DNA from: Candidatus Scybalocola faecipullorum
GTDB taxonomy: Bacteria; Bacillota; Clostridia; Lachnospirales; Lachnospiraceae
Direction: 5' to 3'
Assembly (NCBI GenBank): GCA_018716485.1
Contig: DVJY01000030.1
Span: 1-54,659, forward strand
Length of the DNA: 54,659 bases
Of this stretch, positions 16,152-24,506 are shown in pieces. Both the position numbers and the translations under genes were made by a program. Position 1 is the first letter of the stretch; every line of letters starts with the position of its first letter. The notes below the pieces were generated by a model, which saw only the letters and a list, made by a program, of their open reading frames with translations, had not been told where the DNA came from and made no database searches.

Positions 16152-16739
16152 TCAGTAGCCCTTTTTCAGCAAAACTTTGCGTATATACGCAAATGTATAT
16201 GCCTCGCCTTTAACTGCAAGCATTTTTAAAATTTTATGGAGCAGTTTTTTGGTCTCCGGATGGATTGTGATATACTTTTCCGTCCGGTTGTAATATTCCA
16301 AAGGCGTAGCATCTGTATACGCTTCCTTTTTGTAGACTTTAGATGCGGCGATACGGTCCATGACCATCTCCGCCACATATTTTGCCGGCATCTTGACACC
16401 GACAATACCGTTTTCCCTGTGGCGTATATCCACATCTGTCCAGTATTCATAATGGTGTTTATTGCGTCCCTTATGATGGAGCCATGCCGAAGAATAGCCT
16501 TTTTCCTCACGCTCCGCCGCATTGGGGCTTCTCGTTCCCTGATAATAGATCACACCGGTCTTAAATTCCGGCCATGAATATTTTGACATGTCATGGAGAA
16601 GTCCCTGTTTGTAAAGTCCTACTTTAAAGCATTCCTCCATGACGATCTTTTTATGTTTTGTAATCGTGCAAAAATGCCCTGCGCCATTTTTAATCCACTG
16701 AATATAATCCTTTGCTGTCCGTCTGTGCTGTCTGATCAT
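16152..16739 (-). CDS. DUF5662 family protein
   Basis: 195 residues. Histidine-rich motifs GLLHDMSKYSWPEF and HHKGRNKHHYEYW are the conserved core of the DUF5662 (catalase-like) family and suggest a metal site, as in HD-type hydrolases. It is a soluble cytosolic protein with no known substrate. It begins 21 bases downstream of galK, so it may ride on the galT-galK transcript. Confidence 0.8.
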   Translation of the reverse strand: MIRQHRRTAKDYIQWIKNGAGHFCTITKHKKIVMEECFKVGLYKQGLLHDMSKYSWPEFKTGVIYYQGTRSPNAAEREEKGYSSAWLHHKGRNKHHYEYWTDVDIRHRENGIVGVKMPAKYVAEMVMDRIAASKVYKKEAYTDATPLEYYNRTEKYITIHPETKKLLHKILKMLAVKGEAYTFAYIRKVLLKKGY

Positions 16740-16760
16740 CTGCTATCACCACCTGTTATG

Positions 16761-17924
16761 TTAGTGAAGCTGTCTTGGCCCGTCTCCGATTTCTACCACA
16801 TAAAAATCCGCTTTATATCCGATCTTCTTTTTATAAGCAGCGCCCACATTTTTAATAAAGTCATCAACGGCCTCATCTTTCACGATGGCCACTGTACATC
16901 CGCCAAAGCCAGCGCCGGTCATTCTGGCGCCGATCACGCCTTCCTGCTGCCATGCGGCTTCTACAAGCGTATCCAGTTCTTTGCCGGTCACTTCATAGTC
17001 GTCTCTCAGCGAAACATGAGATTCATTCATTAATTTTCCAAATAATTCCAGATTGTCTGCTTTGAGTGCTTCCACAGCATGAATCGTTCTCTGATTTTCA
17101 TATACGGCATGCTTTGCTCTTTTGCGGCGCACATCACTGCCGATCACATCTTTGACAGCCTCAAATTCTTCCTCGCTCAGTTCACCCAGCGACTGAATAT
17201 TTTTTACTGTCTGAATTTCTTTCAGCGCTTCCTCGCACTCAGCGCGGCGTTCGTTGTATTTTGAATCGCCCAGACCCCGCTTTTTATTTGTATTGCCGAT
17301 GACAATCTTTGCGCCCTGAAGTTTTACCGGCGCGTATTCATAGTCGAGGCTGCTTGTGTCCAGGAAAATTGCATGGTCTTTTTTGCCCATGGCAATGGCA
17401 AACTGATCCATAATACCGCAGTTGACGCCGACAAATTGATTTTCCGCCTGCTGGCTGTAAATCGATGCGTGGATCATATCCACATCAAATCCAAATAAGT
17501 CGATGATGACTTTGCTCGTTAAAATTTCCAAGGAAGCTGAAGATGACAGACCGGAACCATTTGGAATTGTGCCGTAGCACATAAAATCCATGCCCGAAGT
17601 CATCTCATAGCCGTTTTCTTTAAAGGCCCACATAACACCCTTCGGATAATTGGTCCAATTCGCTTCTTTTTTATATTTTAAATCATGAATAGATGATTCG
17701 TAAATACCCGCTTTTGTAAAATTTAAAGAAAAAAATCTCAGTTTGTCATCGTTTCTTTTGCGCACAGCTCCATAAGTTCCAATGGTCAGCGCGCATGGAA
17801 ATACATGTCCGCCATTATAGTCTGTATGTTCACCGATCAGATTTACCCGTCCCGGTGCAAAGAAAAACTGGACATCACCCTCGCCAAAGGTTTCAATAAA
17901 TGCTTTTTTTAATTTTTCGATCAT
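16761..17924 (-). CDS. galK: galactokinase
   Basis: 387 residues from ATG 17924 (GAGAGG upstream). GHMP kinase motifs: FAPGRVNLIGEHTDYNGG (galactokinase signature), GSGLSSSASLE (ATP loop) and MTGAGFGGCTVA (motif 3). It phosphorylates D-galactose at C1 in the Leloir pathway. It lies 50 bases downstream of galT, which uses its product. Galactose could come from the GH42/GH53 galactan operon at the other end of the window. Confidence 0.97.
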   Translation of the reverse strand: MIEKLKKAFIETFGEGDVQFFFAPGRVNLIGEHTDYNGGHVFPCALTIGTYGAVRKRNDDKLRFFSLNFTKAGIYESSIHDLKYKKEANWTNYPKGVMWAFKENGYEMTSGMDFMCYGTIPNGSGLSSSASLEILTSKVIIDLFGFDVDMIHASIYSQQAENQFVGVNCGIMDQFAIAMGKKDHAIFLDTSSLDYEYAPVKLQGAKIVIGNTNKKRGLGDSKYNERRAECEEALKEIQTVKNIQSLGELSEEEFEAVKDVIGSDVRRKRAKHAVYENQRTIHAVEALKADNLELFGKLMNESHVSLRDDYEVTGKELDTLVEAAWQQEGVIGARMTGAGFGGCTVAIVKDEAVDDFIKNVGAAYKKKIGYKADFYVVEIGDGPRQLH

Positions 17925-17974
17925 AGTTTCCTCTCTTTCTTGCACATCTGCTGTGCCGGCGTATTTTCTCTGAA

Positions 17975-19477
17975 TTAAATTTGTTCAATGAATTTCATAA
18001 AAGCTGCACGGCCTGCGTCGTCCCTTTTATATACGCCGGCCTGCTCCAAGATAGACGCAAACACATGGCCGATCTCATCCTTGAGAATACTGTCAATATT
18101 TTTGGCGTCTATATGGCTGTATTTAGACAAAATTTCTTCCGTCCATGCCGCATGCTTTGCAATTTTTTCGTTATCTTCCGGATTTTTGCCCTCCAAAATA
18201 TATTGCTTCAGTTCCTGAATCTCACCTTTTAATCTTGCCGGAAGCACCGCAAGCCCCATGACTTCGATAAGCCCGATGTTTTCCTTTTTAATATGGTGAT
18301 ATTCTTTATGCGGGTGATACAGACCATCAGGACACTCCTCGGTCGTAATATTGTTGCGCAGTACAAGATCCATCTCGTACAGATCTCCCCGCCGTCTGGC
18401 AATCGGTGTGATCGTATTATGCGGCACGCCGTCTGTCTCAGCAAAAATATAGGCGTCGGCATCGGTATATCCCCGCCAGCGATTTAATATTTTTTCCGCC
18501 AGATCTGTCAGACGTTTGCTGTCTTCATGGCGGATTCTGATGACGGACATCGGCCATTTGACAATACCCGCCTCCACATCTTCAAAACCTTTAATTTTTA
18601 TTTCTGTCTCCACCGGCGCTTTGGCCATGGCAAATTCATAGCAGCCGCCCTGAAAATGATCATGTGTCAAAATCGAGCCGCCCACGATCGGCAGATCGGC
18701 ATTGGAGCCGATAAAATAGTGCGGAAACAGCGTTACAAAGTCAAACAGCTTTAAAAATGCAGCTCTGTCGATTTTCATCGGAACATGTCTGCTGTTTAAT
18801 ACAATACAATGTTCATTATAATAGACATATGGAGAATATTGAAGGAAAAAATCTTCTCCGTTCAAAATAATCGGGATAATTCTGTGATTTTGTCTTGCCG
18901 GATGGTTCATTCTGCCTGCATAACCTTCATTTTCTTTGCACAGCTGGCATTTCGGATAAGCACTCTGTTTTGCTTTCAGAGCTGCGGCAATGGCCTTCGG
19001 ATCTTTTTCCGGCTTTGACAGGTTAATCGTCATATCAATATCACCGTACTCGGTTTTGGTGATCCATTTCATGTCCTTTTTAATTCTGTAGCGGCGGATA
19101 TAATCAGAATCCAGACTTAATTTATAAAAATAGTCCGTTGCTTCTTTCGGGTCTTTGCTGTATTTTTCATTAAATGTGCGGATAACTTCGTTTGGTCTTG
19201 GCATCAAAAGTCCCATAATTTTTGTATCGAACAAATCTCTGCTCGTAATATCGCCGCCTGCCATTAACCGGTGTTCATAGGCGTAATCCAGCATTTCCCC
19301 AAGAATTTCCTCCAATGGCGCCTCAGCTTCAAGACATGCCAGCGCATCGTCTGTCATCTCATCCTGCCCGAAAAGTTCCAGCAGACGATTGACTGTGTAA
19401 ACCATATCTTCTTTTGGCACGAGACCTGTACGCAGCCCGTATCCTGTCAGACGGCAAATGTTTTCCTGAATGTTCAT
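17975..19477 (-). CDS. galT: UDP-glucose--hexose-1-phosphate uridylyltransferase, class II
   Basis: 500 residues from ATG 19477 (AAGGAGG upstream). It is the long Firmicute form, unrelated in length to the 350-residue E. coli GalT. LMPRPNEVIRTFNEKY, ENEGYAGRMNHPARQNHRIIPI and GGSILTHDHFQGGCYEFAM are landmarks. It exchanges UMP between UDP-glucose and galactose-1-phosphate. It forms an operon with galK and diverges from an AraC-type regulator. Confidence 0.97.
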   Translation of the reverse strand: MNIQENICRLTGYGLRTGLVPKEDMVYTVNRLLELFGQDEMTDDALACLEAEAPLEEILGEMLDYAYEHRLMAGGDITSRDLFDTKIMGLLMPRPNEVIRTFNEKYSKDPKEATDYFYKLSLDSDYIRRYRIKKDMKWITKTEYGDIDMTINLSKPEKDPKAIAAALKAKQSAYPKCQLCKENEGYAGRMNHPARQNHRIIPIILNGEDFFLQYSPYVYYNEHCIVLNSRHVPMKIDRAAFLKLFDFVTLFPHYFIGSNADLPIVGGSILTHDHFQGGCYEFAMAKAPVETEIKIKGFEDVEAGIVKWPMSVIRIRHEDSKRLTDLAEKILNRWRGYTDADAYIFAETDGVPHNTITPIARRRGDLYEMDLVLRNNITTEECPDGLYHPHKEYHHIKKENIGLIEVMGLAVLPARLKGEIQELKQYILEGKNPEDNEKIAKHAAWTEEILSKYSHIDAKNIDSILKDEIGHVFASILEQAGVYKRDDAGRAAFMKFIEQI

Positions 19478-19655
19478 CCCTGCTCCTCCTTCGAAAATTT
19501 CCACAAAAAATCTTTTCGATTTTTGTGCATTTCATATACATTTTTCAAAATCTTCATATGTTCTTTTTACTTCTTTACCTATAGCCTACACTGATTTTAG
19601 CGCAGCCGCAATATTCAAATGTTTTCTCTATATGTAATTTTGTTGCATATTATGC

Positions 19656-19661
19656 TATAAT
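19656..19661 (+). promoter_or_regulatory. extended -10 promoter of the AraC gene
   Basis: TATGCTATAAT contains TGC-TATAAT, an extended -10. No good -35 is seen. It puts the transcription start near 19668, so the in-frame ATG at 19668 cannot be the translation start. Confidence 0.6.
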
Positions 19662-19700
19662 CAAAATATGCAGCAGCGTAAAAACAAAGGAGGAGCATCT

Positions 19701-20528
19701 TTGACAGAAACATTTAAAAATTCATATAAAACAACTGAAAAAAATCTTGTCTCTTTAAGCGTCTACAATGTGGGCTATCAAAAATGTGAGCCGCTGTATC
19801 AGTGGGGGCCCGGCATACGCGATCACTATCTGATCCATCATATTGTCTCCGGATGCGGCTATTATACTATGGGCGGCCGGACTTACACGCTGAAAGCCGG
19901 GGACACATTTCTTATATATCCTCTGACCGAAATTACTTATCACGCAGATGACAAAGATCCGTGGGAATATTATTGGGTCGGTTTTTCCGGCAGTGACGCC
20001 GCAGCCATCATCGGAGCCACCGGCTTTTCCAAAGAAACACCCGTGCTTTCCGGTCAGAATGACAGTGAACAGCTGCGCAGCTATCTGCTGCAGATCTATG
20101 AGGCGCGGGGGCAGGATATTGCCCATGCAGTGCGTATGACCGGGCTGCTGTATTTAACACTGGCGCTTTTTATCCGGCCGTCGGACAGCATAAAAAAAGA
20201 TACGTCCCTGCGTTATGTCCAGCAGGCAATTACATATATGAATTATCATTATGCCTATCCTATATCCATCGACGATGTAGCTGCATTTACAGGCATCAGC
20301 CGCAGCCATCTGTACCGCATTTTTGTGGAAAATACCGGTCAGTCTCCAAAAGCTTATCTTTCGGCACTGCGTATCCGTCAGGCATGCACACTGATGAAAA
20401 AATCAGATATATCCATTACGGCTATCGCAAACTCTGTCGGATTTGAAAACAGTCTTTATTTTTCTAAAGTATTTAAAAAATTCAAAGGTATGCCGCCCAG
20501 CGAATATGTCAGACATATACGCAGCTAG
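19701..20528 (+). CDS. AraC family transcriptional regulator
   Basis: 275 residues from TTG 19701, which has AAGGAGG 7 bases upstream. The N-terminal cupin sensor domain (IVSGCGYYTMGGRTYTLKAGDTFLIYP) is typical of sugar-responsive AraC proteins. Two helix-turn-helix motifs follow at the C-terminus (ISIDDVAAFTGISRSHLYRIF and ISITAIANSVGFENSLYFSKVFKKFKGMPPSEY). Being divergent from galT-galK, it is a candidate regulator of galactose use. The ligand is not known. Confidence 0.92.
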   Translation: MTETFKNSYKTTEKNLVSLSVYNVGYQKCEPLYQWGPGIRDHYLIHHIVSGCGYYTMGGRTYTLKAGDTFLIYPLTEITYHADDKDPWEYYWVGFSGSDAAAIIGATGFSKETPVLSGQNDSEQLRSYLLQIYEARGQDIAHAVRMTGLLYLTLALFIRPSDSIKKDTSLRYVQQAITYMNYHYAYPISIDDVAAFTGISRSHLYRIFVENTGQSPKAYLSALRIRQACTLMKKSDISITAIANSVGFENSLYFSKVFKKFKGMPPSEYVRHIRS

Positions 20529-20603
20529 ATGTTTTTCGCTCCGCTTCGGCCGGCGCCAAACGGGTAACACTGGTACGCAGCGCCTCAACAGGCGTATATA
20601 AAT

Positions 20604-20643
20604 AGAGCCGGGGATCGGAAACTTTTTTCCGCCCGCCGGCTCT
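20604..20643. terminator. terminator between convergent AraC and MBL genes
   Basis: AGAGCCGG (20604-20611) pairs with CCGGCTCT (20636-20643), followed by TGATTTTAATC. It lies between the ends of two convergent genes and probably serves both. Confidence 0.65.
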
Positions 20644-20654
20644 GATTTTAATCG

Positions 20655-21476
20655 TCATATAATTGCACAGCTTCCTGTTGATATGTAGGATACCTGTTCT
20701 TTCATCATTCCCTTAAGTATGTCAAAAGGAATCTGTCCGGTACAGTGTCCGGTAAAATAGTGGGTCTTTTTTTGTTTGAGCAGTCTGCCGATCGCATCCA
20801 CTGTCGCCAGATCTTCTGTCTTTCCTGTCTTCGGATTTGACAAATGAAATCCTGCAAATACTGCATCCACTTCACAGCCGAGAATTTTCTCAGCTCTTGC
20901 CAGTATATTGATAATACCGCAGTGGGCGCAGCCCGAAAAGAGGACGTTATGACCGCCTTCTTTGATGATTAAATTTTGTTCATGGAGAAACAAATCATCT
21001 TCATACTTTCCGTCCCGCAGAAGCTTCAGCGCCCGGTTGCTTTCCGCGCTGTAGTTTCTCTCCAAAACATTTGTAAAAAGCATCAGTTCGTCATCAATCT
21101 TAAAATCATTCTCCACCAATATGCACTGAGGATGATGCCTCAGGTGCTGATCCAGTCCGATATAGTGCATCCGTTTGCCCGCTGTCGAATAATAGTCGCC
21201 GAAAGCCAGCTTATGAATATATACCTTCGCATGGTCATTGTGGTCAAAAAATGCACCAAGTCCCCCGCCATGGTCGTAATGTCCATGTGTGATAATCACG
21301 GTATCTACATCTTCCACACTGACGTCCAGCTTTTTCGCATTTTCATAAAACATATCGTTTTGTCCCAGATCCACCAAAATTTTATGGTTTGATGTCTCCA
21401 CATAAAAGCTTAACCCGTGCTGGCAGTCATAATAGGAAGACAGCGCCGTATTCTCAACCAATGTCTTAATAATCAT
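20655..21476 (-). CDS. MBL-fold metallohydrolase
   Basis: 273 residues. HGHYDHGGG is the metallo-beta-lactamase fold zinc motif; FSGCAHCGIINIL, FAGFHLSNP and THYFTGHCTGQ supply further ligands. The pattern matches the family annotated as 7,8-dihydropterin-6-methyl-4-(ribofuranosyl)-aminobenzene-5'-phosphate synthase-like, but members are biochemically diverse. Cytosolic. GGAGG precedes the ATG. It stands alone between the AraC gene and the xyloside operon. Confidence 0.88.
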   Translation of the reverse strand: MIIKTLVENTALSSYYDCQHGLSFYVETSNHKILVDLGQNDMFYENAKKLDVSVEDVDTVIITHGHYDHGGGLGAFFDHNDHAKVYIHKLAFGDYYSTAGKRMHYIGLDQHLRHHPQCILVENDFKIDDELMLFTNVLERNYSAESNRALKLLRDGKYEDDLFLHEQNLIIKEGGHNVLFSGCAHCGIINILARAEKILGCEVDAVFAGFHLSNPKTGKTEDLATVDAIGRLLKQKKTHYFTGHCTGQIPFDILKGMMKEQVSYISTGSCAII

Positions 21477-21535
21477 ATGGTTTCCTCCGAATACATCCCT
21501 GTTTTCCTATAATAATAGCATATTTTGACTGCTTT

Positions 21536-23002
21536 TTAAAGAAAATCAAAGATATTTCTCATTTCCGGGTAAATTTTGGCAAAACGACGGTATTTATCTT
21601 CATATTTCGTAACAAGCGCCGAATCCGGAAAAACAGTTTCTGCGATTTTCACAATTTTTTCAGATGCCTCTTTGACATTTTGAAATACGCCGCAGGCCAC
21701 CGCCGCCAAAATGGCGCCGCCCAGCGCCGGCCCTTCTTCATTTTGCAGCACTTCCACCGGCATATTTAAAATATTGGCCGTCATCTTGCGCCAAAGGGCG
21801 CTCTTTGCGCCGCCGCCGCAGATTTTTGTCTTTTGAGGACATACGCCCAGCGCTCTGGCAATCTCAAGACTGTCTCTCAGCCCGAAAATCACGCCTTCCA
21901 TGACTGCCTGAGTCATATCTGCACGGGTCGTGTCCATCGTCATGCCTGTGAACGTGCCCCTTGCTTTCGGATTGTTGTGCGGCGAGCGCTCGCCCATCAA
22001 ATACGGCAGGAAAAACACATGGTTTTCTCCCAGTTTTTGAATCTGCGCCTGTTCGGCTTCATAATCTGATGTTTTCAAAATATGATCTGACCACCACTGA
22101 TTGCAGGACGCAGCGCTGAGCATACATCCCATCAGGTGATAATGTCCGTCAGCATGACAGAAGGCATGGAGCGCATAATTTGTATCCGCTTTAAATGTAT
22201 CGCTGGCAATAAACAGGGTACCGCTGGTACCCAGAGAAATGTTGCAGCTGCCGCCGCCGACTGTTCCTGTGCCGACCGCCGCCGCCGCATTGTCACCGGC
22301 GCCTGCCGCCACAGCGCACTTCGTACTAAGCCCGGTCTCCCCTGCCGCCTGCGGCGTCACATATCCGGTCATTTCATAACTTTCATAAATCTGCGGCAGC
22401 TGTTCTATATACACATCGCATATATCCATCATATCTTCTGACCATGCCCGTTCTCTGACATCAAACAAAAGCGTTCCTGATGCATCTGACACATCTGTAC
22501 TGAACACACCGGTTAATTTGTAGGCAATATAGTCTTTTGGCAGCATGATTTTATGGATTTTAGCAAAATTTTCCGGTTCATGCTTTTTCAGCCACAAAAG
22601 CTTCGGCGCCGTAAATCCCGCAAATGCCACATTCCCTGTCCATGCCAGCAGTTTTTGGCGTCCGATGACTTCGTTAAGATACTTTGTCTCCTCTTCTGTC
22701 CGGCCGTCATTCCACAAAATTGCCGGCCGGATTACTTGGTCATTGGCGTCAAGTATGACAAGCCCATGCATCTGTCCGCCGAAACTGACGCCGGCAATCT
22801 GTCCGGCATCAGTTCCTGCTGTCAGTCTTGACAATCCGCGCACAACTGCTTCCCACCAGTCCCGGGGATTTTGTTCAGACCAGCCCGGTCTCGGATAATT
22901 TATGGGATATGTCTCCGATATCGTCTGAAGGATATTTCCTGTCTCATCCATCATCAGCAGCTTCACCGCAGAAGTGCCGAGATCTATACCGATAAAATAC
23001 AT
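21536..23002 (-). CDS. xylB: xylulokinase
   Basis: 488 residues, FGGY carbohydrate kinase fold. The N-terminus MYFIGIDLGTSAVKLLMMDE, the domain signature SFGGQMHGLVILD (MHG is typical of xylulokinases) and the ATP-site GTSGTLF are present. It phosphorylates D-xylulose to xylulose-5-phosphate for the pentose phosphate pathway. It is last in an operon with an isomerase-like protein and an alpha-xylosidase; a XylR-type operator precedes the operon. Confidence 0.94.
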   Translation of the reverse strand: MYFIGIDLGTSAVKLLMMDETGNILQTISETYPINYPRPGWSEQNPRDWWEAVVRGLSRLTAGTDAGQIAGVSFGGQMHGLVILDANDQVIRPAILWNDGRTEEETKYLNEVIGRQKLLAWTGNVAFAGFTAPKLLWLKKHEPENFAKIHKIMLPKDYIAYKLTGVFSTDVSDASGTLLFDVRERAWSEDMMDICDVYIEQLPQIYESYEMTGYVTPQAAGETGLSTKCAVAAGAGDNAAAAVGTGTVGGGSCNISLGTSGTLFIASDTFKADTNYALHAFCHADGHYHLMGCMLSAASCNQWWSDHILKTSDYEAEQAQIQKLGENHVFFLPYLMGERSPHNNPKARGTFTGMTMDTTRADMTQAVMEGVIFGLRDSLEIARALGVCPQKTKICGGGAKSALWRKMTANILNMPVEVLQNEEGPALGGAILAAVACGVFQNVKEASEKIVKIAETVFPDSALVTKYEDKYRRFAKIYPEMRNIFDFL

Positions 23003-23014
23003 AGGCCGCCTCCT

Positions 23015-24493
23015 TTACGCAAATGGATTTTCTGTCGGATAAAGCATACCTTTCGGCTGATTGAAATTAATTTCCCCGGTGTCAACGCCCAGATATTTGA
23101 AAACTTCATACAAAGCTTTGCCTGTATGGCCGAATGCTACCGCGCCGTGGTGAGGGTAGTTTTTCTCAATCAGTACATGGCGGTAAAAACGTCCCATCTC
23201 CGGGATAGCAAAAATACCGATGCCGCCAAAAGATTTTGTTGCTACAGGAAGCACCTCGCCCTGCGCAATATAAGCTCTCAGTTTGGCATCCGCAGTACTT
23301 TGAAGTCTGAAGAATGTAATGTCACCCGGAACGATATCTCCCTCAAGTGTGCCCTGTGTCACTTCCTGAGGCAGTGTTCTTGCCATAATCATCTGATATT
23401 TCATTTCGCAGAAGGACAGCTTTGTGGATGGCGTATTTCCGCAGTGGAAGCCCATAAAAACATCTTTTGATGTATACGGGAATTTTCCTTGGATGCTCTC
23501 TTCGTACATATCGTAAGGTACTGTATTGTTAATATCCAGCAGTGTTACTGCGTCCTGCGATACAACTGTACCGATAAATTCGCTCAGCGCGCCGTAAATA
23601 TCCACTTCACATGACACCGGGATGCCCTGTTTTGTCAGACGGCTGTTAACATAGCACGGAACAAATCCGAACTGTGTCTGAAATGCCGGCCAGCATTTTC
23701 CGGCAATGGCCACATATTTTCTTGAACCTTTATGACCATCGATCCAGTCCAACAGCGTCAGTTCATACTGGGCCAGTTTGCTTAAAATTTCCGGTTTTTT
23801 ATTGCCCTGGCCCAGTTCTTTTTCCATATCAGCCACAACCTCCGGAATTCTTTCGTCTCCGGCATGTTTGTTAAAAGCTTCGAATAAATCAAGTTCTGAA
23901 TTTTCCTCAATCTCTACGCCAAGCTGATGCAGCTGCCAGATTGGCGCGTTACATGCGAGAAAGTCCTGAGGTCTCGGGCCGAAGCTGATGATTTTAAGTT
24001 GGGATACCGCTTTCACAGCTCTTGCGATTGGTTCAAATTCATGAATCATCCGGGCAACTTCCTTTGCTGTACCGACCGGATACTCCGGAATATAGGCTTT
24101 CACGCCGCGCAGCTTCAGGTTATAGCTGGCATTGAGCATGCCGCAGTAAGCGTCGCCTCTGCCGCCCACAAGATTATCGCCGGTTTCCTCGGCTGCCGCC
24201 GCAAACATCACCGGCCCGTCGAAATATTTGGCCAGCAGTGTTTCTGCTGTTTCCGGCCCGAAATTTCCCAAATAAATAACAAGCGCATCCCAGCCGGCAC
24301 TGCGGATATAGTCCAACGCCTGCTGCATATGTATTTCACTTTCCACAACGACCGGACATTCATCAATATCCCCGAATGTCTCCCTGTAAGCTGCCGCTAC
24401 TGCTTTTCTTCTTGTTTCTGACAATGTCATCGGGAAGCAGTCTCTGCTGACTGCCACAATTCCCATTTTCATTTCCGGCATGTTGTTCATCAT
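23015..24493 (-). CDS. L-fucose/L-arabinose isomerase family protein (COG2407 type), probable pentose isomerase
   Basis: 492 residues from the third codon of the open frame (ATG 24493, 8 bases after GGAGG). It resembles the FucI/AraA-fold sugar isomerases. Candidate metal ligands are Glu296 (SCEVDIYG), Asp320 (LLDINN) and His350 (GFHCGN). The true substrate is not shown by sequence. Its place between alpha-xylosidase and xylulokinase genes, under XylR-type control and with no xylA nearby, suggests it converts D-xylose to D-xylulose. That role would be unusual for this family. Confidence 0.82.
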   Translation of the reverse strand: MMNNMPEMKMGIVAVSRDCFPMTLSETRRKAVAAAYRETFGDIDECPVVVESEIHMQQALDYIRSAGWDALVIYLGNFGPETAETLLAKYFDGPVMFAAAAEETGDNLVGGRGDAYCGMLNASYNLKLRGVKAYIPEYPVGTAKEVARMIHEFEPIARAVKAVSQLKIISFGPRPQDFLACNAPIWQLHQLGVEIEENSELDLFEAFNKHAGDERIPEVVADMEKELGQGNKKPEILSKLAQYELTLLDWIDGHKGSRKYVAIAGKCWPAFQTQFGFVPCYVNSRLTKQGIPVSCEVDIYGALSEFIGTVVSQDAVTLLDINNTVPYDMYEESIQGKFPYTSKDVFMGFHCGNTPSTKLSFCEMKYQMIMARTLPQEVTQGTLEGDIVPGDITFFRLQSTADAKLRAYIAQGEVLPVATKSFGGIGIFAIPEMGRFYRHVLIEKNYPHHGAVAFGHTGKALYEVFKYLGVDTGEINFNQPKGMLYPTENPFA

Positions 24494-24506
24494 TTTCATT
24501 TCCTCC

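Noticed and set aside
19668-19700. ATG at 19668 as the start of the AraC gene
   Set aside because: It coincides with the predicted transcription start, 7 bases after the -10 box; TTG 19701 has AAGGAGG at the right distance.
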